NCBI GenBank assembly: GCA_017621695.1
Contig: JAGASP010000088.1
Coordinates: 1 to 32,973 of the forward strand
DNA: 32,973 bases
Source: Clostridia bacterium
Lineage (GTDB): Bacteria > Bacillota > Clostridia > Oscillospirales > CAG-272
Direction: 5' to 3'
Shown: piece after piece, positions 1-7,418 of the stretch
How positions within the stretch are numbered: position 1 is the first letter of the stretch
How the letters are laid out: each line of letters opens with the position of its first letter
Notes under the pieces: model-generated
What the model was told of the DNA's origin: nothing
The model's input: only the letters and a program-made list of their open reading frames with translations
The model's database searches: none
Made by a program: the position numbers and the translations under genes

Positions 1-934
1 ACGCATTATCGCCGATACCTACGGTATCAGCTCGCAAGGTTACGTTTGTCGTCTGCTCGTCACAATCAATGACCCACTTATCTACATAACTAACGCCATT
101 TTCGATTTGAATGAGATTATTGCAACCGTAGAACGCATAATCGCCGATGCTCGTCACGCTATCGGGAATCACAATGCTCGTAAGGCCACTGCAACCAGAG
201 AACGCAGAATCGCCGATGCTCGTCACGCTACCATCAGACGGAATCACACTGTTCATGCACCCAGATATCAATGTTTTACTTGCTGTTTCAATCAAGCAAT
301 TCCCTTCACTATGATAAATCTCATTGTCTTCGTCAACTGTGATACTCATCAAGCTCTCGCAACCGGAGAACGCCTTATCGCCAATGCTCGTCACACTGTC
401 GGGAATTTCGATGCTCGTAAGGCTTGTGCAATTGTAGAACGCCTCCTCACCGATGCTCGTCACAGAATCTCCACTCGGTGACACAGCAGGAATAACCACA
501 TCCGCATCGGTACAGGTGCCAATTCCGCTGACGTAACAGGTGCCGGCACCTTGAGGAATAAATCCCAAACCTTGGCTTGGCACTTTGGCACCACATTTTT
601 CGCAATGACCACTTACGTACTGATGCTCCAATGTGGCCAACTCGCGACTGCGGCTCGCGCCGCACGCGCAAGTCCGCTTTTCACTTCCCTTTTCGGTACA
701 AGTGGCAACTTGGTCTGTGCTCCATTCACTCCATACATGTTCGTGGGGCGCCTCCGTTTCAGGCGCCTCCGTCTCAGGCGCCTCCGTCTCGGGCGCTTCC
801 GTGACAGGCGCAGTCGTCTGTCCTTCGGTAGCCGTCGTATCTTCCGGCACGTTGCCTCCGCTGCACGCTGTCAGCGCAAAGCTCAAAGCCATGAGAAGCA
901 CCGCGAGGATCGTCAAATATTTCATTGTCTTCAT
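1..934 (-). CDS. BspA-like leucine-rich-repeat surface lipoprotein (3' end outside window)
   Basis: The reading frame is open from an ATG at 934 to the left edge, so about 311 residues are seen and the C-terminus is missing. A GGAGGA site lies about five bases before the ATG. The protein begins with a lipoprotein signal (hydrophobic stretch ending LTAC, Cys about residue 22), followed by a Thr/Glu/Pro linker made of TEAPE repeats, then a small Cys-containing segment (HVWSEW, then CACG and CEKCG, possibly metal binding), and then repeats such as IPDSVTSIGDYAFYGC with a 23-residue period. These are the LRR_5/BspA type known from surface proteins of gut and oral bacteria that bind host proteins or other cells. 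Function as a surface adhesin is inferred from the family. The family assignment is secure; the ligand is unknown. Confidence 0.9.
   Translation of the reverse strand, partial: MKTMKYLTILAVLLMALSFALTACSGGNVPEDTTATEGQTTAPVTEAPETEAPETEAPETEAPHEHVWSEWSTDQVATCTEKGSEKRTCACGASRSRELATLEHQYVSGHCEKCGAKVPSQGLGFIPQGAGTCYVSGIGTCTDADVVIPAVSPSGDSVTSIGEEAFYNCTSLTSIEIPDSVTSIGDKAFSGCESLMSITVDEDNEIYHSEGNCLIETASKTLISGCMNSVIPSDGSVTSIGDSAFSGCSGLTSIVIPDSVTSIGDYAFYGCNNLIQIENGVSYVDKWVIDCDEQTTNVTLRADTVGIGDNA
747..806 (-). repeat. 15-bp tandem repeat in the lipoprotein linker
   Basis: Four near-identical 15-base units (consensus on the + strand GGCGCCTCCGTCTCA) encode the TEAPE repeats of the linker that separates the lipid anchor from the folded part. 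The unit length is a multiple of three, so copy-number change would alter linker length without a frameshift. Confidence 0.8.
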
Positions 935-1024
935 CTTTTCCTCCAAAATAAAATAATTATGCTTCATTTTATCACTAAAAAAGCTTTTTTTTATTGCTTT
1001 TCTATGAACTTTCATTTAATTCCT

Positions 1025-1055
1025 CCAAAAAGGAGCGACCGAAGCCGCTCCCTAC
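1025..1055 (-). terminator. Rho-independent terminator of the helicase gene, UUCG tetraloop
   Basis: Read on the minus strand, five bases after the helicase stop codon, there is an 8-bp stem (one G-U pair) GGAGCGGC / GTCGCTCC closed by a TTCG loop and followed by TTTTT. This is a textbook intrinsic terminator. It starts with GTAGGG directly before the stem, the same head that begins the dispersed hairpins elsewhere in this window. Confidence 0.8.
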
Positions 1056-1059
1056 AGGT

Positions 1060-3594
1060 TTATTCAGATACGCCATCCTCCCCCTCTACCTTCTCCCAAA
1101 ACCGCTCCAGATGCTCCTTCAGGGACATGGGATCCCCCACGGCGGTCATATTTGTCCAATGGTCGGGATAGAGTCGGGTATAAGGCGGGGCGGCGTAGCG
1201 GTCATCCAGGAGCACCACCACTCCCTTATCCTCGGATCGGCGGATGACACGCCCTGCGGCCTGCAAAACGCGGTTCATGCCGGGGTAGGTATAGGCATAT
1301 GCATAGCCCTCCCCTTCCCTGTCCTCGCCGTAATGCTCAGCCATGATATTGCGGAGGGAGGAAAGCCCGGGAATGCCCGTGCCGAGGATGATGACACCGA
1401 TGAGGCTGTTGCCGGGCAGGTCAACGCCCTCGGAAAAAGAGCCTCCAAGCACGCAGAATCCCAGCTTGAGCTTGCCGTCACCGCGAGAAAACTCCGAGAT
1501 GAACGCATCCCGCTCAGCGTGGGTCATACCGGGGGTCTGGCAGAACAGCCTTACCTTGGGATATTTCTGAGAGAAGACCTCCCGCACCTTCTCAAGATAC
1601 TCATACGAGGGAAAATAAACGAGATAATTGCCCCTTTTGGCCGATACGGCGGCGGCGATATAGGCCACCACCTGCCGCGTCACTTTTTGCCTGTCCTCGC
1701 GGCGGAGGCTGATGCAGTCTGCCACAGCCACACACAAACGGTCAGGGGGGAACGGAGAATCAAACGCCACACAAACGCTGTCTCCGTCACCGCCCAGAAT
1801 ATCCGAAAAATACTCCATCGGTGTCAAGGTGGCGGAAAACAGCACGCTTGCCACCGCTTTATGCAGGATGGGGCGCAGAATATCCGCAGGGTCGATGCAC
1901 ACGAGGCTGACACGCACGTCATCCCCCTCCACCTCAGTGAGGGTGACGTAGCGCCTGTCGTAATACGCCCCCGCCGTTTTAAAGGTGCGTAGCAGGGCGG
2001 CAAACGCATCTACCACGCTGTACAGAGGATGCGCGGGATGCTTGCGCAGCCACGCGTCGAATTTTTTGGAAAGCAGGGTGACGGTCTCCAGCAAAACAAT
2101 CGGGGCTTCCTTCATAAGCTCCGCGCCGCGGGAAATGCCATCAAGCCCTTCGACACGGTTGTGCTTGCACAGCTCGGACATTTGCCAAAGATCCTCGCAA
2201 AGCGGGGTCAGATCGGGCAAGTCCAAAGGCGTTTCCCGATCCTCTTCATAGAACAAAAGATCCTTCTGCACCCTGTCCATTTCGTCGGCATAGGCTGCCG
2301 CGTGCGCCGTCAGAGTCGTCACCTCGGACAAGGCAAGAGACGCGCTGTACAGGTCTCTGGCACGGTCGGGAAGGTTGTGCGCCTCATCCACAAGAAAGAT
2401 ATATCGATTGCCGTCGGTGTTGGGGATTCCTTCCGAAAAGTAGCGTTTCAGATACACCGAGGGGGAAAACACGTAATTGTAGTCACAGATGACCACGTCA
2501 CAGCGTTCCGACAGATCCAGCGAAAGCTCGTAAGGGCAAACCCCTCCGCGCTCGGCGGCCTCCAAGATCACACGGGGGGTAAACACGGCCGCATCCGACG
2601 CAAGCAGAGCTTGGATGACTCCTTCTACGCGGTCATAATATCCCTTGGCATAAGGGCAGGCATCAGGATTGCAATATCTGGTCAAGCGCCCCTCTGCCGA
2701 CTTTGCCGCACGGTTTGCGCACATCGGCTCACGGGCGGCGATCACCACGGCGCGCAAAGGTGCGCCTGCCGCAACCAACCTCTCCACAGCCCCCACAGCC
2801 TCGCGGCGGGTCGCAGATTTGGCAGTCAGATAAAAGATCTTGTCGCATTTTCCCTCGCCAAAACACTTGACGGCGGGATACAGCGAGGAAATGGTTTTTC
2901 CGATACCCGTCGGAGCTTGCGCAAAAACGGTTTGTCCGTGCCGCATATCCCGCCACAGCTCGCGGATCATCTCCCCCTGCTCCTCGCGGAGATGGGGATA
3001 GGGGAATCTGACGTCACGGGCAAGCGGTCGCAGAACCATTTCGCGATCCCTGAGGGCTTTGGCACGGGGAAGGATGATCGCCAGCATGGCAATAAAGGCA
3101 CTTTTCAGCTCTTCGGCGCTTTGAACCGTGTCCCGATAATAAATCTCATCATCGGCCGTACAAACGTATGTAAGCCGTAGAGTCAAGCGGGACAAGCCCT
3201 TGGAGGAAGCCAAAAAATAGCCGTAAGAAACAAGCTGCCCCATATCTCTCCGCCGCATATCCGGCTCGCCGCTTACAGGCAGAGGACGGGAGACGGTTTT
3301 GATCTCTTCCACCATACACACGCCGCCGTCGGCATCTGTCAAGACCCCATCGGCGCGGCCGCTGACCGCAAAGGTCAATCCGTCCAAGCGACATTCATGA
3401 TGCAACGTGACCTCGGGATGATAGCCCTCGCCGTGTTCCTTTTGCAGGCGCTGATGCACCTCTCTGCCCACGCGCGAAGCCTCAGCACGGGAGGTCGGTG
3501 GCAGCCGCGTATCGAGGTCGCCCGACTGAAAGGCCAGCGCGCACAGCTCTCGCACCGACAGCTCGATCTTATCGTCTTTCGCATTGTAATACAT
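1060..3594 (-). CDS. DinG/XPD-type DNA helicase with N-terminal PD-(D/E)XK nuclease-like domain
   Basis: 844-residue protein starting at the ATG at 3594, which has a strong AAGGAGG site; an in-frame upstream extension to 3741 runs through the promoter and is rejected. Residues 1-190 look like a RecB-type PD-(D/E)XK domain (SGRADG around 79-83, then EEIK at 96-99, matching the D...ExK metal site). A superfamily 2 helicase follows: Walker A QAPTGIGKT (226-234), four cysteines placed like an XPD/DinG iron-sulfur cluster (292, 308, 313, 353), DEAH box (403-406), LFSATLTP, and motif VI QAAGRVIRR near the C-terminus. It probably unwinds DNA in repair, with the N-terminal domain cutting or binding DNA. 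This fusion is seen in other Clostridia annotated as DinG-like; the substrate is not known. It stands alone, with its own promoter and terminator. Confidence 0.9.
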   Translation of the reverse strand: MYYNAKDDKIELSVRELCALAFQSGDLDTRLPPTSRAEASRVGREVHQRLQKEHGEGYHPEVTLHHECRLDGLTFAVSGRADGVLTDADGGVCMVEEIKTVSRPLPVSGEPDMRRRDMGQLVSYGYFLASSKGLSRLTLRLTYVCTADDEIYYRDTVQSAEELKSAFIAMLAIILPRAKALRDREMVLRPLARDVRFPYPHLREEQGEMIRELWRDMRHGQTVFAQAPTGIGKTISSLYPAVKCFGEGKCDKIFYLTAKSATRREAVGAVERLVAAGAPLRAVVIAAREPMCANRAAKSAEGRLTRYCNPDACPYAKGYYDRVEGVIQALLASDAAVFTPRVILEAAERGGVCPYELSLDLSERCDVVICDYNYVFSPSVYLKRYFSEGIPNTDGNRYIFLVDEAHNLPDRARDLYSASLALSEVTTLTAHAAAYADEMDRVQKDLLFYEEDRETPLDLPDLTPLCEDLWQMSELCKHNRVEGLDGISRGAELMKEAPIVLLETVTLLSKKFDAWLRKHPAHPLYSVVDAFAALLRTFKTAGAYYDRRYVTLTEVEGDDVRVSLVCIDPADILRPILHKAVASVLFSATLTPMEYFSDILGGDGDSVCVAFDSPFPPDRLCVAVADCISLRREDRQKVTRQVVAYIAAAVSAKRGNYLVYFPSYEYLEKVREVFSQKYPKVRLFCQTPGMTHAERDAFISEFSRGDGKLKLGFCVLGGSFSEGVDLPGNSLIGVIILGTGIPGLSSLRNIMAEHYGEDREGEGYAYAYTYPGMNRVLQAAGRVIRRSEDKGVVVLLDDRYAAPPYTRLYPDHWTNMTAVGDPMSLKEHLERFWEKVEGEDGVSE

Positions 3595-3636
3595 CGCGCG
3601 GACCTCCTTTCCCGGCAGGGTGATATATACCGTTTT

Positions 3637-3665
3637 ATTATAGCCAATTCTCAGAAAAAAGTCAA
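3637..3665 (-). promoter_or_regulatory. SigA-type promoter of the helicase gene
   Basis: On the minus strand TTGACT (3665-3660) and TATAAT (3642-3637) are separated by exactly 17 bases, about 40 bases before the helicase ATG. Confidence 0.8.
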
Positions 3666-3726
3666 TCCCCCACAGAGTTTTAAGTGCAAATTGTCGAAAA
3701 AATCTTGTCCTGCCGACGGGTTTCTC

Positions 3727-3755
3727 TTGACTTTTGCCCAAAAGCGTGATATGAT
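3727..3755 (+). promoter_or_regulatory. SigA-type promoter of the rhamnosidase group
   Basis: TTGACT (3727-3732) and TATGAT (3750-3755) have a 17-base spacer. A TATAAT directly downstream (3755-3760) overlaps but would give a 22-base spacer, so TATGAT is preferred. The expected transcript carries a leader of about 50 bases that includes the hairpin at 3761-3784. Confidence 0.7.
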
Positions 3756-3760
3756 ATAAT

Positions 3761-3784
3761 AGGGAAGGCCCTGCGTGGCCTCCC
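3761..3784 (+). repeat. Decayed copy of the GTAGGGG hairpin repeat in the rhamnosidase leader
   Basis: AGGGAAGGCC, CTGCGT and GGCCTCCC correspond to the intact element (GGGAGGCC-CTGTGT-GGCCTCCC) with one extra A in the left arm and a changed loop base. It lies between promoter and start codon, so it would be transcribed into the 5' leader. Confidence 0.6.
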
Positions 3785-3815
3785 GCTCATCCCCACGTCA
3801 TAGAAAGAGGTACTT

Positions 3816-6365
3816 ATGATCTACATCAAAAAATTATTTCTGGACGGCACCCCCGTCTCTCCCGGCTGCACCGACGTCTGCGAGTTCTCTCCCCTTCACA
3901 CCACCCCTGCCCTTTCATGGGCAATCGGCGGTGGGAATCCCAACGACAAGCAGACCGCCTACTCCTTTACCGTAAAGATCGATGATGAGACCGTTTTTGA
4001 CAGCGGCCGCGTGGAAACCGACCGCCAGTCCGCCGTGCTGGACGGCTTCACCTTCCCCGCGGGAACTTTGGCCGAGGTGACCGTGACCGTAGAATCCGCC
4101 ACAGAGAAGACCGCGCCTTATACCGTCACCCTGTTCAACGGCTGTCTCGACACCTTCCCCGGGGAGTGGATCACTTCCAGGGAGGATCAGGGCGAGCGGG
4201 TACTGCGCTTTGTCAAGGACTTCACCGTAGACAAGCCCGTGAAGGACGCGGTGCTGTACTACTGCGGTTTGGGCTATCACCAAGCACTTTTGAATGGCGC
4301 TCATATGGATTACGCCTTGATGGATCCCGCCCATTCCAATTATGTCAAGACCTGCTATTACCGTGTCACCCGCCTGCCCGGCGGTCAGCTCCCGGAGGGT
4401 GAAAACCGCCTGGAGATCAAGGTTGCCCCCGGCTGGCGTAAGAACGGCACCGACTTCATGTGGAGTATGCTGGGTCCCCGTAAGATCGAATTCTACGGCG
4501 ACAGCGTCCTGTGGGCGTACCTCCATATCACCTACGAGGACGGCACCACCGAGGACATTTCCACCGACACCTCGTGGGAATGCGCCCTCGATCCCCGCAC
4601 CTCCTCCATCTTCAACGGCGAGACCTTTGACGCATCCCTCAACAAGGACTTTGACGAGTGTGACAAGCTCCCCGTCAAGGCTGTCCCCGCCCCCGGCGGA
4701 GAGATGCGCCCCATGATCCTCCAGCCCATCCTATATAAGGATGTTTATTTCCCCAAGGAGATCACGAATCCCAAGCCCGGCACCTTCGTGGTAGACTTTG
4801 GGCAAAATATCGCAGGCGTGGTCTGGCTTATACTTCCCCGCAATTTGCAAGCCGGGGAGACCATCACCCTGACCTTTACCGAGGAGTTGAACGAGGATGG
4901 CACCGTCTACACCGACGTTTTGCGTGGCGCCAAGCAGACCGATACCTATATTGCGGCAGGTGATGAACGAGATCTGTGTTCCTGGACACCCACATTCACC
5001 TACCACGGCTTCCGCTACTGCCAGATCACGGGACTTCAAAACGTAGACCGTGGCATGGTAGAAGGCCACCTTATCCATACAGATTTGGAAAATGAATCCT
5101 CCTTCACCTGCGGCTCCCCCATGGTCAACGCCATTCAAGAAGCTCTCGTCATGACCGAGCGGGACAATATGCACTCCATACTGACCGACTGCCCCCAGCG
5201 CGACGAGCGCATGGCCTGGATGAACGACGCCACGGTGCGCTTTGAGGAGACCCCCTACAACTTCGATGCCTCCCGCATCTTCCCCAAGATCCTCCAAGAC
5301 ATCAAGAATGAGCAGCGCGCCGAGGGACAGTTTACCTGTTGCGCTCCCTTCATCTACGGCGGACTCCCCGCAGATCCCGTCTGCTCGTCTTACCTCGTAG
5401 CCGCCAAGGAAGCCCTGATGCACTACGGCGAGCTGGGTGCTGTGGACGAGTTCTTCGACGGCATGGCCGCCTGGGAGGACTACCTCCTGTCCCGCAGTCC
5501 CGACGGCACCGTGGACTACTCCTACTACGGCGACTGGGCGGCTCCCGCCTACGCCTGCCTCAGCGACGAGGGCGCGCCCAGCGCGGTGACCCCCGGTGTG
5601 GTCATGTCCACGGGCTACTCCTACTTCAACTGCAAGCTCCTGGCCGACTTCGCCCGCCGCACGGGCCGTACCGATGCCGAGGCCAAGTACACCGAGCGTG
5701 CCGAGTACGTGAGAAAAGCCTTCCTCGACAAGTGGTTTGACCCCGAGACGGGCAGGGTGGCTACCGGCTCCATGGGCTGTCAGGCCTTCGCCCTGTGGCT
5801 GGGGATCCTGCCTGCCGAATACGAGCAGAAAGCCGCAGAAGTCATGCGAAACGACTTGGTGGGAAAGAATTACAAGTTCACCACGGGCAACCTCAACACC
5901 CGCTACCTCATGGATATGCTGACCAAGTTCGGTTACATCGAGGACGCCTGGAAGGTCATCACCTCGGAGGAGTACCCCTCCTTCGGCTTCATGTTCCAGA
6001 ACGAGGCCACCACCATCTGGGAGCGCTTCGAGATGAAGAAAAACCCCGGCATGAACTCCCACAACCACCCCATGTACGGCGCGGTGGGCTACTGGTTCTA
6101 CGCCTACCTGGGCGGTATCATCCCCACCGAGCCGGGCTTTAGCCGCGTGTCCATCAAGCCCTACTTCCCCGAAAAGCTCCTGTCCTGCCACGCCGTGGTG
6201 GATACGGTCATGGGCGAGATCTCGGTGCGGTGGTCCAAACGCTACGGCAAGCTCTACCTGTTTGTGCAGACTCCCTTCGGTGTCACCGCCGACGTGGATT
6301 TCGACGGTCAGGTGACTACCGTGGGCGCGGGGTATCACGTGTTTGAGAAGGAATTGGAGGTGTAA
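3816..6365 (+). CDS. GH78 alpha-L-rhamnosidase, cytoplasmic
   Basis: 849 residues, start ATG preceded by AGAAAGAGG. It hydrolyses terminal alpha-L-rhamnose from plant glycosides or pectin-derived oligosaccharides, judging by family. The order fits GH78: an N-terminal beta-sandwich (about 1-110), the Bac_rhamnosid_N-like sandwich with W-x-x-x-R and GxxxNGxxV-like segments (about 115-270), a concanavalin-like domain (VVDFGQNIAG, about 310-420), the (alpha/alpha)6 catalytic barrel, and a C-terminal sandwich (about 770-849). Catalytic-region signatures are DCPQRDER at 458-465 (acidic residues of the general-acid loop) and TTIWER with Glu736, the expected general base. No signal peptide is present, so substrates must be imported. 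It heads a same-strand group with a lipoprotein and phosphoglucomutase. Third-position GC is very high. Family is secure; the exact substrate is not. Confidence 0.92.
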   Translation: MIYIKKLFLDGTPVSPGCTDVCEFSPLHTTPALSWAIGGGNPNDKQTAYSFTVKIDDETVFDSGRVETDRQSAVLDGFTFPAGTLAEVTVTVESATEKTAPYTVTLFNGCLDTFPGEWITSREDQGERVLRFVKDFTVDKPVKDAVLYYCGLGYHQALLNGAHMDYALMDPAHSNYVKTCYYRVTRLPGGQLPEGENRLEIKVAPGWRKNGTDFMWSMLGPRKIEFYGDSVLWAYLHITYEDGTTEDISTDTSWECALDPRTSSIFNGETFDASLNKDFDECDKLPVKAVPAPGGEMRPMILQPILYKDVYFPKEITNPKPGTFVVDFGQNIAGVVWLILPRNLQAGETITLTFTEELNEDGTVYTDVLRGAKQTDTYIAAGDERDLCSWTPTFTYHGFRYCQITGLQNVDRGMVEGHLIHTDLENESSFTCGSPMVNAIQEALVMTERDNMHSILTDCPQRDERMAWMNDATVRFEETPYNFDASRIFPKILQDIKNEQRAEGQFTCCAPFIYGGLPADPVCSSYLVAAKEALMHYGELGAVDEFFDGMAAWEDYLLSRSPDGTVDYSYYGDWAAPAYACLSDEGAPSAVTPGVVMSTGYSYFNCKLLADFARRTGRTDAEAKYTERAEYVRKAFLDKWFDPETGRVATGSMGCQAFALWLGILPAEYEQKAAEVMRNDLVGKNYKFTTGNLNTRYLMDMLTKFGYIEDAWKVITSEEYPSFGFMFQNEATTIWERFEMKKNPGMNSHNHPMYGAVGYWFYAYLGGIIPTEPGFSRVSIKPYFPEKLLSCHAVVDTVMGEISVRWSKRYGKLYLFVQTPFGVTADVDFDGQVTTVGAGYHVFEKELEV

Positions 6366-6375
6366 TCCCCTGAAT

Positions 6376-6403
6376 CCGTAGGGCGGGGGCTTGCTCCCGC
6401 CGC
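6376..6403 (+). repeat. GTAGGG-headed GC-rich hairpin between rhamnosidase and lipoprotein genes
   Basis: Ten bases after the rhamnosidase stop, CCGTAGGGC leads into GGCGGGGGC-TT-GCTCCCGCC, a 9-bp stem with one G-U pair. No T-run follows, so it may be an mRNA-stabilising or attenuating hairpin rather than a full terminator. The head matches the other dispersed hairpins. Confidence 0.65.
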
Positions 6404-6430
6404 AGATGCCGATGAAAGGAGAACATCACC

Positions 6431-7369
6431 ATGAAAAAACTGCTTCTGTTTGCCCTGTGCGCCCTCCTGACCGTATCCCTGTTCGGGTGCTACTCCTCGC
6501 CGCCCAAGCGAGAGAACGTGACCGAGGATCCCCCCTTCCGTAACCCCGACGAGGTCTACACCGAGACTCTGGAGGAAAAGACCATTGGCGGCTCCGTCGA
6601 GGCAATCTGCGGCGAAGACCTGATTCGCATCAGTCTGTTTCAAGTTCACCGCGAGGAATACGGCGACGAGGTCTACGTGCGTATCCCTCCCAACACAGAC
6701 ACCTCCGATTATTGCCAAAGCGACTGGGTGGACGTGACCTTCGGCACCATCGAACGTTCCACAAATCCCGATAACCTACCCACCATTATAGCCAAGACCC
6801 TGACCATCTCCCCCGTAGACTACAAGCCCGTCATCTACCTCTACCCCGAAACTCCCACCGAAATCTCCGTCGCCCTGACGTTGGACGGCCGCCTCACCTG
6901 CACCTACCCCGACTACAGCAAAGGCTGGGACAATTTCACCGCTCACCCCGACGGCACCCTCATTTTCCCCGACGGAAAAGAATACTACTGCCTCTACTGG
7001 GAGGGCATCCAAGCCGCCGAGTGGGACTTCTCCCAAGGCTTCTGCGTGAAGGGTGAAGACACCGCCGCATTCCTTGAGTGGGCATTGGCCGAACAAGGTC
7101 TGACGGCACGGGAGGCCAACGAGTTCATCATCTACTGGCTCCCCCTCATGCAGGAGAATCCCTACAACGTCATCTCCTTCCAGACCGACTCCTACACCGA
7201 CGGTGCGGTACTGGAGATCACCCCCACCCCCGACAGCCTCCTCCGTGTCATGATGGCCTACTACCCCTCCGACGAGGCGGTGGAGATCGCTCCCCAGAAG
7301 CTTGAGGGCTTTGAGCGGGACGGCTTTACCGTGGTGGAGTGGGGTGGCAGTCAGGTGAAGAAGCCTTGA
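6431..7369 (+). CDS. Lipoprotein with KPVIYLYP-type domain, function unknown
   Basis: 312 residues with a GAAAGGAG site before the ATG. The N-terminus is a lipoprotein signal (MKKLLLFALCALL..., lipobox ending FGC, Cys at about 20), so it should be anchored on the outer face of the membrane. Residues about 25-130 form a small domain of unknown type. Residues about 135-312 carry a distinctive set of motifs: KPVIYLYP, LTCTYPDYSKGW, YYCLYWEG, GFCVKGEDT, FLEWALAEQGLT, NEFIIYWLP and NPYNVISF. I recall this motif combination from hypothetical proteins of many bacteria, but know no assigned activity. It lies 65 bases after the rhamnosidase and 49 before phosphoglucomutase, without an obvious promoter of its own, so co-transcription is plausible. 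Aromatic-rich motifs would suit carbohydrate binding, but that is inference only. Confidence 0.8.
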   Translation: MKKLLLFALCALLTVSLFGCYSSPPKRENVTEDPPFRNPDEVYTETLEEKTIGGSVEAICGEDLIRISLFQVHREEYGDEVYVRIPPNTDTSDYCQSDWVDVTFGTIERSTNPDNLPTIIAKTLTISPVDYKPVIYLYPETPTEISVALTLDGRLTCTYPDYSKGWDNFTAHPDGTLIFPDGKEYYCLYWEGIQAAEWDFSQGFCVKGEDTAAFLEWALAEQGLTAREANEFIIYWLPLMQENPYNVISFQTDSYTDGAVLEITPTPDSLLRVMMAYYPSDEAVEIAPQKLEGFERDGFTVVEWGGSQVKKP

Positions 7370-7418
7370 CGCTCAATCCTCGTAAATAAAAATATCACAT
7401 ACAGAAAGGAACCTCACC

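Noticed and set aside
107..481. A + strand frame with repeated RRIADARHA-like segments at the left edge
   Set aside because: It is the complement of the leucine-rich-repeat coding sequence; the periodicity comes from the 69-base LRR repeat.
3594..3741. N-terminal extension of the helicase to an upstream in-frame ATG
   Set aside because: The extension reads through the promoter and the ribosome binding site of the downstream ATG.
4731..6338. A 535-residue minus-strand frame opposite the rhamnosidase
   Set aside because: Antisense by-product of C-ending codons; no recognisable motifs and no ribosome binding site.
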